Source: Arthrobacter sp. Leaf137
GTDB taxonomy: Bacteria; Actinomycetota; Actinomycetes; Actinomycetales; Micrococcaceae
DNA length: 64,000 nt
Direction: 5' to 3'
Assembly (NCBI RefSeq): GCF_001423525.1
Contig: NZ_LMOI01000018.1
Location: 1,786-65,785, forward strand
Under the pieces are notes generated by a model. The model saw only the letters and a program-made list of their open reading frames with translations, ran no database searches and was not told where the DNA came from. Made by a program: the position numbers and the translations under genes. Shown piece by piece: positions 54,780 through 64,000 of the stretch (position 1 is its first letter; each line of letters begins with the position of its first letter).

Positions 54780-55748
54780 ATGGACTTTTTCGGAACAATC
54801 ATGGCCCCGTTCAAGTGGCTGGTTTCCATCATCATGATTGGATTCCACGATGGGCTGAGCACCATCGGGATGCCCGCGGCGAACGGCTGGACCTGGACGC
54901 TGTCCATCATTGGGCTGGTGCTGGTGATCCGTGCCGCCCTGATCCCGGTGTTCGTCAAGCAGATCAAGGCCCAGCGCGGTATGCAGCTGCTGCAGCCTGA
55001 CCTGAAGAAGCTGCAGGACAAGTACAAGGGCAAGACCGATCAGCTCTCCCGCCAGGCCATGGCGCAGGAGCAGATGGCCATGTACAAGAAGCACGGGACG
55101 AACCCGTTCTCGGCCTGCCTTCCCATGCTGATCCAGATGCCCTTCTTCTTTGCACTCTTCCAGGTGCTGTCGGGTATTTCGGGAGCGAAGGAACAGGGCG
55201 AAGGCATTGGGGCCATGAGCCACGAGCAGGTTGTCGAGTTCGATGCGTCCAGCATTTTTGGAGCTCCGCTGTCGGCTGCGCTTCTCCACGGAGGCGCCAC
55301 CAACGTGGCAGTTGTTGTTCTCTCCATTGTGATGATCCTGGCAATGACCGCCTCGCAGTTCATCACGCAGAAGCAGATCATGGCGAAGAACATGTCCGAA
55401 GAAGCCATGGCCAGCCCCTTCATGCGCCAGCAGAAGATGATGCTCTACATCCTCCCCATCGTGTTCGGTGTGGGTGGCATCAACTTCCCCATTGGTGTCC
55501 TGATCTACTGGACCACCACCAACCTTTGGACCATGGGCCAGCAGTTCTTCGTCATCCGCCGCATGCCCACGCCGGGTTCCCCCGCTGCCAAGGCCCTTGC
55601 TGAACGTCGGGCCGCCAAAGGCCTGCCCGCGCTGTCTATCCTGACCGGAAAGAAGGACGACAGCGCCGAGGCCGAAGCCGAGGCTGCGATCGCCGAAGCC
55701 AAGGGACAGCGCGTACAGCCACAACGCAAGAACAGGAAGAAGAAGTAG
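54780..55748 (+). CDS. yidC: Membrane protein insertase YidC
   Basis: 322 residues with about five membrane segments and no large periplasmic domain, as in Gram-positives. VIRAALIPVFVKQIKAQRGMQ, the Arg-containing groove region, and PMLIQMPFFFALFQVL are family marks. The tail is basic (VQPQRKNRKKK). It inserts membrane proteins with or without SecYEG. It is directly followed by khpB at the next base. Confidence 0.96.
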   Translation: MDFFGTIMAPFKWLVSIIMIGFHDGLSTIGMPAANGWTWTLSIIGLVLVIRAALIPVFVKQIKAQRGMQLLQPDLKKLQDKYKGKTDQLSRQAMAQEQMAMYKKHGTNPFSACLPMLIQMPFFFALFQVLSGISGAKEQGEGIGAMSHEQVVEFDASSIFGAPLSAALLHGGATNVAVVVLSIVMILAMTASQFITQKQIMAKNMSEEAMASPFMRQQKMMLYILPIVFGVGGINFPIGVLIYWTTTNLWTMGQQFFVIRRMPTPGSPAAKALAERRAAKGLPALSILTGKKDDSAEAEAEAAIAEAKGQRVQPQRKNRKKK

Positions 55749-56315
55749 ATGTCAGCCGAGAGCACCGAACACGCCCTTTCCGAAGACGTGGTCGAGGACC
55801 GCGACGAGTCCGGCACCGCGGACATTTCGTCTGTAAAGCCGTCTGCTGCCAGCCGGCTCGAAGAAGAGGGCGACATTGCGGCCGACTACCTTGAGGAACT
55901 TCTGGACATCGCTGATATCGATGGCGATATCGACATCGAGGTCCGCAACGGCCGCACGTACATCTCCATCGTCGCCGAAGAGGAGACCGAAGGACTGGAG
56001 AGCCTGGTGGGTGATGACGGTGAAGTCCTCGAGGCCCTGCAGGAACTGACGCGTCTTGCAGTCCTGTCTGCCACTGAAAGCCGCTCGCGCCTGGTGCTGG
56101 ACATCAACGGTTACCGGCAGGAGCGTACCGGCCACCTGCAGAAGATTGCCGAGGACGCTGCTGCATTGGTCAAGGAGACCGGTAAGCCCGTCGCCCTCGA
56201 GCCCATGAGCGCCTACGAACGCAAGATTGTCCACGACGCCGTTGCCGACCTGGGACTCGTGAGCGAGTCCGAAGGCGAAGGTAACGGCCGCCATATCGTT
56301 GTATCCACTGACTAG
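55749..56315 (+). CDS. khpB: Jag/KhpB RNA-binding protein (KH and R3H domains)
   Basis: 188 residues. A disordered acidic N-terminus is followed by a KH-like domain (YLEELLDIADIDGDIDIEVRNGRTYISIV) and an R3H domain (RLVLDINGYRQERTGHLQKIAEDAAALVKETGKPVALEPM in parts). The Jag-N domain of Firmicutes is missing. KhpB binds RNA and influences cell elongation and division. It starts at the base after the yidC stop. Confidence 0.93.
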   Translation: MSAESTEHALSEDVVEDRDESGTADISSVKPSAASRLEEEGDIAADYLEELLDIADIDGDIDIEVRNGRTYISIVAEEETEGLESLVGDDGEVLEALQELTRLAVLSATESRSRLVLDINGYRQERTGHLQKIAEDAAALVKETGKPVALEPMSAYERKIVHDAVADLGLVSESEGEGNGRHIVVSTD

Positions 56316-56334
56316 AGAATTGCTGCCGCTAACC

Positions 56335-56985
56335 ATGGTTGACATCACGGCTGCCGAACTTCGGGCTGCTGAGAAGATTTTCGGCGATCGGCTGGACCTG
56401 GCGAAGCGCTACGTTGAGCACTTGGCCACCTCCGGAACTGAACGGGGCCTTATCGGCCCTCGGGAAATCCCACGCCTCTGGAGTCGTCACGTCCTCAACT
56501 GTGCCGTCATCGAAAGTGAGATTCCGCTGGGAAGCCACGTGGCGGACGTTGGAAGCGGTGCCGGGCTTCCGGGGCTGTGCCTGGCGATAGCCCGGCCGGA
56601 TCTTGAACTGACGCTCATTGAACCCCTGGAACGCCGGGTAATTTGGCTGCAGGAAGTGGTTGATGACCTCGGCCTGGACAACGTCACGGTCATGCGCAGC
56701 CGGGCCGAGCTTGCCGTGGGCCATGTCGAAGCCGACGTCGTAACCGCCCGGGCCGTATCTGCCCTGACGAACCTTGCCGGGCTGACCATTCCCCTGCTTG
56801 CCGGCAAGGGCGAAGTGATCGCCATCAAAGGCCGCAGTGCCGGTGAAGAGATCGAGAAAGCCGCCAAAGCCATCCGGAAACTGGGTGGCGTTGAGACATC
56901 AGTCCTTACCGTGGGTGACAACCTCCTGGAGGAGCCCACCACGGTAGTACGCATCGTTGTAAACAAGCCCCAAAAGAAGTCCTAG
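56335..56985 (+). CDS. rsmG: 16S rRNA (guanine527-N7)-methyltransferase
   Basis: 216 residues from ATG 56335; a TTG at 56299 would overlap khpB. The SAM motif is VADVGSGAGLPGLCLAIARPDLELTLIEP, with VVTARAVSALTNL and AIKGRSAGEEI following. It methylates G527 of 16S rRNA. A weak GC-rich hairpin at 56991-57015 separates it from parA. Confidence 0.94.
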   Translation: MVDITAAELRAAEKIFGDRLDLAKRYVEHLATSGTERGLIGPREIPRLWSRHVLNCAVIESEIPLGSHVADVGSGAGLPGLCLAIARPDLELTLIEPLERRVIWLQEVVDDLGLDNVTVMRSRAELAVGHVEADVVTARAVSALTNLAGLTIPLLAGKGEVIAIKGRSAGEEIEKAAKAIRKLGGVETSVLTVGDNLLEEPTTVVRIVVNKPQKKS

Positions 56986-57074
56986 TAAGGGCCCGGCGAC
57001 CTCGGTCTGCCGGGTGCAGCGGTTAGGCTAGACAACGGCAGCAAAATTGGCTGAACGAGAGTGAGTGTGCCCCA

Positions 57075-58142
57075 GTGACAAGTAGTGAAGCCTCCACACA
57101 ACGGATACCACCGTTTGTGACGCTGGGGTCCGCACGTTCTGTCTCTGGCCCGGTCAGTATTCCCGGACGAGGCGGAAACCATCCGAAACCGGTTGCGAAA
57201 AACTCCTCTTCGGTCCTGGTTTCACGTGAAACAACCGCTACGGGGCGATCGAACGTTATCGACGCTATCGACGATTCCAGCCCCATCGCCCGCGAGCTCG
57301 CCCACGAGACCAAGCGCCGCGAAAAGCTGATGGGCCGCCGCCTTCCACGTCCCGAAAAGACCCGGATCTTCACTGTGTCGAACCAAAAGGGCGGTGTCGG
57401 CAAGACCACCACCACGGTGAATATCGCTGCCGCGTTGGCAGCGGCCGGGCTGAACGTGCTGGTCATCGACATCGACCCGCAGGGCAACGCTTCCACAGCC
57501 CTTGGCATCGAGCACCATGCCGACGTGGACAGCATCTACGACGTCCTCATCAACGACGTGGCGCTGGCAGACGTAGTGGCGCAGTGCCCCGACATGGAGA
57601 AGCTCATCTGCGCTCCTGCCACCATCCACCTCGCCGGGGCCGAAATCGAACTCGTGTCCCTCGTGGCACGCGAACAGCGGCTGCGCCGGGCCATCGATGT
57701 CTATGCCAAGACCCGGGAAAAGAACGGTGAGGAACGCCTCGACTACATCTTCATCGACTGCCCGCCCAGCCTGGGCCTCCTGACGGTCAACGCCTTCTGC
57801 GCGGCCAATGAGGTCCTCATCCCCATCCAGTGCGAATACTACGCACTGGAAGGACTGAGCCAGCTGCTCAAGAACATTGAGATGATCCAGAAGCACCTGA
57901 ACGCCGACCTGGTTGTTTCCACCATCCTGCTCACCATGTACGACGGCCGTACCAACCTGGCTGCCCAGGTTGCGGCCGAGGTCCGGACGCATTTCCCTGA
58001 ACAGGTGCTCTCCGCAGTCGTCCCCCGCTCCGTACGCATCTCCGAAGCGCCAAGCTACCAGCAGACCGTCATGACCTACGACCCTTCCTCCAGCGGTGCC
58101 CTGTCCTACCTGGAAGCCGCTGCTGAAATAGCAGAACGCTAA
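57075..58142 (+). CDS. parA: Chromosome partitioning ATPase ParA
   Basis: 355 residues from GTG. The ATPase begins near residue 98: deviant Walker A KGGVGKT at 105-111, Walker B YIFIDCPPSLG, and the typical QCEYYALEGLSQL. The first 95 residues are a basic, disordered extension containing VSRET encoded by a parS site. The start is uncertain because the upstream site is poor. ParA works with ParB to segregate origins. Confidence 0.95.
   Translation: MTSSEASTQRIPPFVTLGSARSVSGPVSIPGRGGNHPKPVAKNSSSVLVSRETTATGRSNVIDAIDDSSPIARELAHETKRREKLMGRRLPRPEKTRIFTVSNQKGGVGKTTTTVNIAAALAAAGLNVLVIDIDPQGNASTALGIEHHADVDSIYDVLINDVALADVVAQCPDMEKLICAPATIHLAGAEIELVSLVAREQRLRRAIDVYAKTREKNGEERLDYIFIDCPPSLGLLTVNAFCAANEVLIPIQCEYYALEGLSQLLKNIEMIQKHLNADLVVSTILLTMYDGRTNLAAQVAAEVRTHFPEQVLSAVVPRSVRISEAPSYQQTVMTYDPSSSGALSYLEAAAEIAER
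57219..57232. other. parS site inside parA
   Basis: GTTTCACGTGAAAC, an exact 14-bp ParB-binding palindrome, read in parA as V49-S-R-E-T53. Confidence 0.92.
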
Positions 58143-58208
58143 AATCTTCAATACTGCATCGACCGGAGCCGGGACTACGCCCGGTTCTACCACTGGAGGG
58201 ATTTACCC

Positions 58209-59525
58209 ATGAGCGAGAAGCGACGGGGCCTTGGCCGCGGTCTTGGCGCGCTGATTCCTAGTTCGGGCGCGTCCAACGGTCAGGGCAACGGTGCCGCTGC
58301 ATCGCGTCCGGTGGATCTCTTTTTTCCCGAAGGCCGTAAGAAGGCAGAGCCCGCCGCCGCAGAAACCACGGGCAGGCCGGACGCTCCGGCAGCTGCTGCT
58401 CCACGTGAATCCACACCGGCCACGAAGAAGGTAGCCGCCGCGAAGGCTCCAGTGCCGAAAAAGTCCTCCGGTGCTGCACGGACCACAGGCAGCACCACAA
58501 AGAAGTCCACAGTAGCTGCTGATGTTCCTGCAGGCACCGGTAACGTATCACCCGCTGCGGGTGAAGTTCAGGCCACGCCGACGCCGGCCCTTCCGGCCGA
58601 TGCTGCCGGTTCCGGAGAAACCCCCTCCTCTCTGTCAACGGACGGTGCTTCGTCCGTTGAGGTGGCCGATGTCCGAGCCTCTGATAACGGTGTGGACTTG
58701 GTGGAGGTCCCGGGTGCCCACTTCGCCGAGATTTCCGTCGCGGACATTCATCCCAACCGGAAACAGCCGCGTTCAGTCTTCGATGAAGACGACATGGCGG
58801 AGCTGGTTCACTCTGTTCGCGAAATAGGCGTCCTCCAGCCAATTGTTGTCCGTAAATCAACTGAAGACGGTATCGAGCCGTATGAGCTCGTCATGGGCGA
58901 GCGTAGGTGGCGGGCAGTCCAGGCCGCCGGCCTGGATACTATCCCGGCAATTGTCCGTGAGACGACTGACGATGACCTTCTGCGCGATGCCCTGCTGGAG
59001 AACCTGCACCGCAGCCAGCTGAACCCGCTTGAAGAGGCAGCGGCCTACCAGCAGCTGCTGGAGGACTTCGGTACGACGCATGAGCAGCTGGCCGATAAGA
59101 TTGGCCGTTCGCGACCGCAGGTATCCAACACTCTCCGCCTTCTGAAGCTTCCCCCGCTTGTACAGCGCCGAGTGGCGGCAGGTGTCCTCTCAGCTGGCCA
59201 CGCGCGGGCACTGTTGGCCCTGCCAGACGCCGCTGCGATGGAGCGCCTGGCCCAGAAGATCGTTGCTGAGGGAATGTCCGTGCGGGCCACGGAAGAGGCT
59301 GTAACCCTGTACCAGGACCCGGCCACGCCGACCAAGAACAATGTCCCCCGCCCGGGTGCGCGGCATGAACGCTTGGATTATCTTGCGTCGTCTCTTTCCG
59401 ACCGACTGGACACCAACGTCAAGATCTCATTGGGCGTCCGTAAAGGTAAAGTCAGCATCGAATTTGCCAGTGTTGAGGACTTGAACCGCATCATGGACGT
59501 CTTAGCTCCGGATTCGGCCAACTAG
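58209..59525 (+). CDS. parB: Chromosome partitioning protein ParB
   Basis: 438 residues. Long Ala/Thr/Lys/Pro-rich N-terminal segment (about 20-165) precedes the CTPase domain: [44 protein letters not shown], and [27 protein letters not shown]. The HTH is [21 protein letters not shown]. The C-terminus ends in the dimer helix region [15 protein letters not shown]. It loads on parS and spreads as a CTP-dependent clamp. A strong terminator follows. Confidence 0.97.
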   Translation: MSEKRRGLGRGLGALIPSSGASNGQGNGAAASRPVDLFFPEGRKKAEPAAAETTGRPDAPAAAAPRESTPATKKVAAAKAPVPKKSSGAARTTGSTTKKSTVAADVPAGTGNVSPAAGEVQATPTPALPADAAGSGETPSSLSTDGASSVEVADVRASDNGVDLVEVPGAHFAEISVADIHPNRKQPRSVFDEDDMAELVHSVREIGVLQPIVVRKSTEDGIEPYELVMGERRWRAVQAAGLDTIPAIVRETTDDDLLRDALLENLHRSQLNPLEEAAAYQQLLEDFGTTHEQLADKIGRSRPQVSNTLRLLKLPPLVQRRVAAGVLSAGHARALLALPDAAAMERLAQKIVAEGMSVRATEEAVTLYQDPATPTKNNVPRPGARHERLDYLASSLSDRLDTNVKISLGVRKGKVSIEFASVEDLNRIMDVLAPDSAN

Positions 59526-59536
59526 CTGTTGACGAT

Positions 59537-59577
59537 AAACAGGAGGCTCGGTTCTTTTGAACCGGGCCTCTTGTTTT
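59537..59577 (+). terminator. Rho-independent terminator after parB
   Basis: ACAGGAGGC and CGGTTC pair with GAACCG and GCCTCTTGT around TTTT, followed by TTTTG. Confidence 0.85.
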
Positions 59578-59798
59578 GTCCAATCTTGAGTACCGGGAGA
59601 AGGATGCGCTCGGCTGTACTTACCGAGCGCGAATTGCTCTAACGCACGGGCCGTGTGTTTGCGCTGACAATAGGACTGTCACCCTGCGGGTGGAAGCCGT
59701 GGCACAGCCTAAACATGGACAGACGGGGTGTCCTTAGCATCCATCGTCAGTTCCACGAACTTGGCGCCGGTGTGTGCTGGACCTCTTGGAACGCGAGT

Positions 59799-59812
59799 GT
59801 TTCACGTGAAAC
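59799..59812. other. parS site
   Basis: Exact GTTTCACGTGAAAC, 274 bp after parB. The palindrome extends by no further matched pair. Confidence 0.93.
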
Positions 59813-60717
59813 TTCCCACGTTGTCCCTAAACGCTGTGCGGTCACTTGATGCGCAGCTGGCGGCCTCCCATCGACTGCTAAGTGAGTGCTGCGACCTATG
59901 GCAGGTGCCGGTCGGCAATCCGCCATGCATTCGGGAAACGGGCAACCTGGACCGCCGGGGTCTTTGGACCATAATCCTGCGTTGTCGATAGGCCTGGTGT
60001 GCTCGCGGTTAAAAGATGCAGCGTGTCGTCTGGGGGCAGACAAGCATAGGGATCCATCCGCACATGCATCTGTTCGCCCAGGAGGGCTGCGAACAAGCTT
60101 CAAGAATCCCTTGATGGACAGGCGAATACTCCAGCTCCTCCCTCCGCTGCATCACCACCCAGTTCATCGGATGATGAGCTGCCGGTTTCGTAACAAGACT
60201 CCATATAGGTTCTGTAGGCGCCATCTTCTTCGAATCCCAGTACAGATCCAGTCCGCCAAAGGCGCGTCAGCCCCAAAGTCATCCGCTCAGTACAGAGTTG
60301 CGTTGTGAGCCGTTCTGCATAGATCCTGATGCCGCCCCGAGTCTGGAAGCGGCGATAACGTTCTGATGGGTATCCGATTGTTCAGGGGCTCCCCACAGTC
60401 GGTGATGAGCTGGAGATTCGATTCCGTAGACCTGGCTGAGCCAGCCTACTTGTGAGTGTGTTGGCGGTCGCCAGGTTGATCAGGTTCGTAGTCTTACTTC
60501 TGACTCAAGTTCCCGTTGAGGCAACGTGCGGGTGCGTATGCCGCTAGGAGCCGACTACGTCAACGGGGAGAGCTTTCCGCATCCAGACCTGGTAGTTTCA
60601 GGTATCCGACCAACACCTGCACCCATCCTCTGGCGGCGATCCCAGCCACATCCACGCTTGCCAATAATGTGTACGCGAGGATAGTCGATACAGAAGTCGT
60701 ATGGAGCACCCCAAAGT

Positions 60718-60731
60718 GTTTCACGTGGAAC
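60718..60731. other. Degenerate parS site
   Basis: GTTTCACGTGGAAC, one mismatch from consensus; it begins 126 bp before the next site. Confidence 0.6.
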
Positions 60732-60843
60732 ATCTCTACCTACACATGCAATGTATAGGAGTGCGCTAAGGTAACAGGTCAGGCCTGGCTCCGTGCCGGG
60801 ACCCCCATTAAGCATGAGTTGTGGGCACTGCTGCGGCGTCGAT

Positions 60844-60857
60844 GTTTCACGTGAAAC
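60844..60857. other. parS site
   Basis: Exact GTTTCACGTGAAAC, second member of the 125-bp array. Confidence 0.93.
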
Positions 60858-60967
60858 GCAGAGTCTCAGAACAATTTTCGAGCATCACCACTGACGAGGC
60901 GCGTAAGACTCCTCGGCCACACCCCTCCCACCATGGAACCGGCAGTGCGCCTGACTTTCATGACCAT

Positions 60968-60981
60968 GTTTCACGTGAAAC
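60968..60981. other. parS site
   Basis: Exact GTTTCACGTGAAAC, 124 bp after the previous one; flanks CCAT and GC match those of the next site. Confidence 0.93.
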
Positions 60982-61092
60982 GCGGAGCCTAGTGAGTTGG
61001 GTTCCAGCCATCGTGAGTGCCGGTAGCGCGGCAAGTCTTGTCGGCGGGGCTGTCCTTTCATGGCGCAGCCGAGGTGCCCAATGCGGTGCCAT

Positions 61093-61106
61093 GTTTCACG
61101 TGAAAC
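61093..61106. other. parS site
   Basis: Exact GTTTCACGTGAAAC, 125 bp after the previous one, with the same CCAT and GC flanks. Confidence 0.93.
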
Positions 61107-62044
61107 GCTAACCGAAGACGCAAGGCTGTCTCATGTCCGGTAGCCGGGCGTTGCCTCTCTGTCGATGCACTGATATGTCTACGAAAGTAGCGGACCGTCA
61201 TGCCCATCGCAGTCTTGCCTCAGCGAATCCGCCAATCAGTGGATCATAAGGCTCCTATGGTGCGTCGACGCCGGCGGCAGCAGGCAGCAGGCGCCGACCA
61301 GCAGACGGCAGCAACGCGGCACCAGGGCCAGGGCAGCACCGTGACGGCCCCTACCCTACGCTTTCCCCTCCTGGGAAGCTTTGCCCTCAAGCTGGCCTCA
61401 GCGAGCTCCACAGGCCCTCCTAGCCCTTCTGGCAGTATGGCCTGCGGTGCACGGCGCCATGCAGTGAGCCTCGAGGGGTTCTCCGTCTGTCACTCGCTGG
61501 TTGATGAGCGAATCCGATGCTTTGCGGTGCTCCGGTTGTACAGGCACTGCCAGCAATAGAGGGACAGGATGCCCATGTTGGACAGCCCAGTAGAGATGGA
61601 TAAGGCGCCGCCTAAGAATGCATCGAAGTCTAAGCCAAGGTGCTCTCCTGGTGGTCGGCCCATTGTCACTTTCACCACGGCTGTGTTGGGCCTTCCACTC
61701 CCCCTGCAGCCCAGCGCGTTCCACGAGCCGCCGGCTCCGGGATGTTGACGCTACGCTCCTGGTCGCGCATCTCACGAGTGCGTGGACCTTCCAAGTGGGC
61801 GTTCCAGGGTCCTGGGGCTTCATTGAAGAATTAGGGCATGTTCGCGATCACTGCCGGGACCGTGGGCATTCCATTCAGGCAACCTGGCAGCAGGCGCCGG
61901 ATCTTGGTGGAACCGTCACACGTCCGGCGATTGGGCACGTCGTGCCTCGTCCTCCGGCAGTGATTCGTCGGATGCCAGGGGTCTGCTGTGGCTGAATGCT
62001 GCAGCAGGGCAAATCTGCTAACTCCCTATCGCGCGGTAGGCAGG

Positions 62045-62077
62045 AGTGGATAAACCTGTGGATAACAATGTGGATAG
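62045..62077 (-). other. DnaA-box group left of a parS site
   Basis: A perfect box TGTGGATAA at 62057-62065 lies between one-mismatch boxes AGTGGATAA (62045) and TGTGGATAG (62069), all in the same orientation and 12 bp apart. Confidence 0.65.
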
Positions 62078-62173
62078 TTCTGTGGGCAAGACCAGCCTCC
62101 GGCGCCTCGTACGCGCACATGTCGAGAAGGACCGGAACGCTTCTCACGGGTATTCGGCGCCCATTAGCAGACT

Positions 62174-62187
62174 GTTTCACGTGAAAC
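62174..62187. other. parS site between DnaA-box groups
   Basis: Exact GTTTCACGTGAAAC, with DnaA boxes about 100 bp to the left and 220 bp to the right. Confidence 0.93.
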
Positions 62188-62409
62188 TGAGTACGGACTT
62201 CAGGCAGAGTCCGAAGCGCGGTATGAGACCACGGCTGCGCTAAGGAAATAGCGTGAATCTGGCTGATTCACAGGACTCTGGGGCTGGATTGGCCTTCGTA
62301 GAGCGGCGGCTCGGGCGCAGTCAAAATCTCCGCTGAACTGCGCCGTTCCCACTGACACGGCGGTCGGTATTTCGGACACCAGGGATGCCCTGCTACGCAC
62401 GGACGTGCC

Positions 62410-62452
62410 TGTGGATAACTCTGTGGATAGTGAAGGCGGTGGCTGTGGATAA
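62410..62452 (-). other. DnaA-box group right of a parS site
   Basis: Perfect boxes TGTGGATAA at 62410-62418 and 62444-62452, and TGTGGATAG at 62422-62430, all in one orientation. Confidence 0.65.
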
Positions 62453-63495
62453 AGTTGTGGGAAAGAACACACACCCGGCCACGCTTTCCCGCCTTGCTGC
62501 ACTGGCGTCCGCTCACTGGAGTCGAGGTGGCGGGTTACGCCCACTCGTCCTGGTGCCGGCTACAGTCCCTGGCGGGGGTCCTCGTCGGCTGACCAAGTAT
62601 CAGTCTCCTACCAGTCGCTCGGGTCTTCTATGGTTCGCCCGGTTGGGCGCTGTGCGCGCTTCCCCCTGCTCAATGAGATGTGTCGAGGACCTGCGTGCGC
62701 GATCGCCTACGGCATTTGCGCCTGTCTCCCGCGGGCCGCCCCTCCGGGTAGAAGTGGCGAGGTCTGATTTGGTGAACTGCTGGTCACTGAGGAAACGTGA
62801 ACCTGCGGAGCCGCGGCGAACAGCCGCATGGCATGGAGTCCCAGCTGGCACCTGGAGAGCCGCCCTGGATCAGGCTAATGATTTCAACGGAGTCGCAGCA
62901 TGGCCTGTTTCCCTGGACTGCATCACCCCCTATTGGGTCCTTCCTTGGTGGCATTCCTCATGCGGCAGTGTGTCGGCTGGCGGGTGCGGGAAGTCTGTTG
63001 AGGCGGTACACAGGAGCGTTCGTTGGGTTCGCGAGCTTGCACAGTACGGCGATGGCACTCCCGTACCCCCGTGTTCCGGTGATTGCTTCATGGCGGGATG
63101 CTGGGAAGCAGGGATCGCCGGCTTTCCGACTGCAGTGCGGCAGAGCGGCTGTAAAGTGCATCGCCTAAGTGCTGTCGGTTTGCTCCCTCCCGCATGGAGG
63201 TAGAGCCCTGTAACCGCTACTGGCGTCTTTCCGGCTGGTAGGCAGTCTGCTGGAGCCCCTATTCGAAGAACTAGAAGATCGGCCGTCCTAACCTGCCTCA
63301 TCGCCTTGCGTTGCGGTTCTCTGTGAACTGCGTGAGCGATTCGCCCATGGCGCCGTTGATGACTTCTTTTCCCCCCAAGCAAGCAGGCTCAGCACGTTTT
63401 TGTCGGGGGGGGCTTGAGACGATTCTGGTGCCAAGTGTGAATGCTCTCGTCTGTTAGCGTTCGTCCTGTCCGGTCTTGGCCGGCGGCGGAGCGAT

Positions 63496-63509
63496 GTTTC
63501 ACGTGAAAC
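63496..63509. other. parS site
   Basis: Exact GTTTCACGTGAAAC. Confidence 0.93.
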
Positions 63510-63566
63510 GAGCGGGTCGCAGGAATATAGAACTGGGTTCGTAGGGGCGATGCGGGTGGTGCTTCC

Positions 63567-63580
63567 GTTTCACCCGAAAC
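63567..63580. other. Degenerate parS site
   Basis: GTTTCACCCGAAAC, arms intact but the central CGTG changed to CCCG; 71 bp after the previous site. Confidence 0.45.
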
Positions 63581-63788
63581 ATCTGACGACCTATCCACGT
63601 GCCCCACACGACTGTCGCAGCTGCTGACGGCCTTGTGGCTCGAACAGCTTCACCTCTTTTGCACTTGCGAAGCGAGTATTCTGAGCAACTACCAGGAATC
63701 CCCTTACCTGGGTGTACTGACTCATCACATCCATGCGCAGTAAAAGGTCGCAGTGGGTGGAAGGTACGGCCACAACCTTCGTGCCGGC

Positions 63789-63802
63789 GTTTCACGTGAA
63801 AC
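63789..63802. other. parS site
   Basis: Exact GTTTCACGTGAAAC, the last in the window; its right flank (GTCTCAG-AAC) resembles that of the 60844 site. Confidence 0.93.
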
Positions 63803-64000
63803 GGTCGCGTCTCAGGAACCCCGTACCGCGATCCTTGTGCTGATGTAGCGAGCTTCCTGTCCCAGGCGAAACGCACTCGAAGGGACGGCTAACGTAGGCG
63901 GGAGAGGCCAACTCTGGGAACTATGACAACGACTGACGGCAGCACAGTGACTGGTGCTAGCTCTGGTTGTCTTCAACCGCGGGTACGCTTCAACACTGAG

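Larger units (their letters stand above)
59578..64000. other. Gene-free 4.4-kb parS/DnaA-box region
   Basis: No open frame here shows protein-like composition, conserved starts or family motifs; the longest (62385-63203, plus) is rich in Trp, Cys and Arg with no clear ribosome binding site. Base composition is less GC-rich than the flanking genes. The recognisable content is parS sites and DnaA boxes, listed separately. Decayed genes cannot be excluded. Confidence 0.65.

Noticed and set aside
60821..61111. 96-residue frame containing FHVKR repeats
   Set aside because: The repeats are just translations of parS sites.
61490..61678. Minus-strand frame with a protein-like stretch (DFDAFLGGALSISTGLSNMG)
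   Set aside because: Only about 60 codons and no recognised family; the frame continues past one stop. It could be a decayed gene, but I cannot support it.
61275..61900. Shared 14-mer GGCAGCAGGCGCCG near 61278 and 61886
   Set aside because: GC-rich and short; two copies are not enough to claim a repeat family.
62385..63203. 272-residue open frame in the parS region
   Set aside because: Composition is unlike neighbouring proteins (many Trp, Cys and Arg), there is no clear ribosome binding site, and it runs through DnaA boxes.

Overview
The window is about 64 kb of high-GC actinobacterial chromosome around the replication origin. Gene order and protein sequences suggest Arthrobacter/Pseudarthrobacter (Micrococcaceae): dnaA-dnaN-gnd-recF-DUF721-gyrB-gyrA-DUF3566, tRNA-Ile, a 38-residue DLW-39 protein, tRNA-Ala; the fhaA-fhaB-pstP-rodA-pbpA-pknA-pknB operon; crgA; and rpmH-rnpA-yidD-yidC-khpB-rsmG-parA-parB. 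GTG starts, 4-bp GTGA/ATGA overlaps and leaderless-looking promoters are frequent. The genus is inferred from protein and synteny resemblance; no search was run.

Bases 1-9970 are an accessory and housekeeping mix: a LysR effector domain without its HTH but with a basic tail, a DUF5997 gene, a VOC protein, a molybdopterin oxidoreductase that lacks its expected N-terminal [4Fe-4S] cysteines, three poorly known genes, a general-stress FMN-type protein, and a flavin amine oxidase divergent from a TetR regulator with a perfect palindromic operator between them.

Bases 10000-23000 form a sugar-acid (aldarate) locus: a talarate/galactarate dehydratase-like enzyme, an FCD-type GntR regulator, a LysR regulator, a glucarate dehydratase-like enzyme, two D-2-hydroxyacid dehydrogenases, a TauE/SafE permease and a complete peptide-type ABC transporter. 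A GntR-type operator array precedes the first gene. A two-part motif with identical 40-bp spacing lies in front of two genes 9 kb apart and may tie the ends of the locus into one regulon.

Bases 23100-35730 carry tRNA-Leu, the Ser/Thr kinase/cell-shape operon, an amidotransferase, a class E sortase with a small membrane partner, crgA and tag. Bases 35730-36520 are gene-free and hold seven perfect DnaA boxes, denser than the dnaA-dnaN gap itself. Then come a rhomboid protease, a cyclophilin, a helical membrane protein, a GT2 glycosyltransferase, an EamA exporter, two tRNAs, the gyrase genes, and oriC with an AT-rich unwinding stretch between dnaN and dnaA.

After parB the last 4.4 kb (59580-64000) holds no convincing gene. 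It contains seven exact and two degenerate parS sites, four of them spaced 124-126 bp apart, plus two groups of DnaA boxes flanking one parS site. An eighth exact parS lies inside the parA coding sequence. This looks like a centromere/initiator-binding region and is the most unusual feature of the window.
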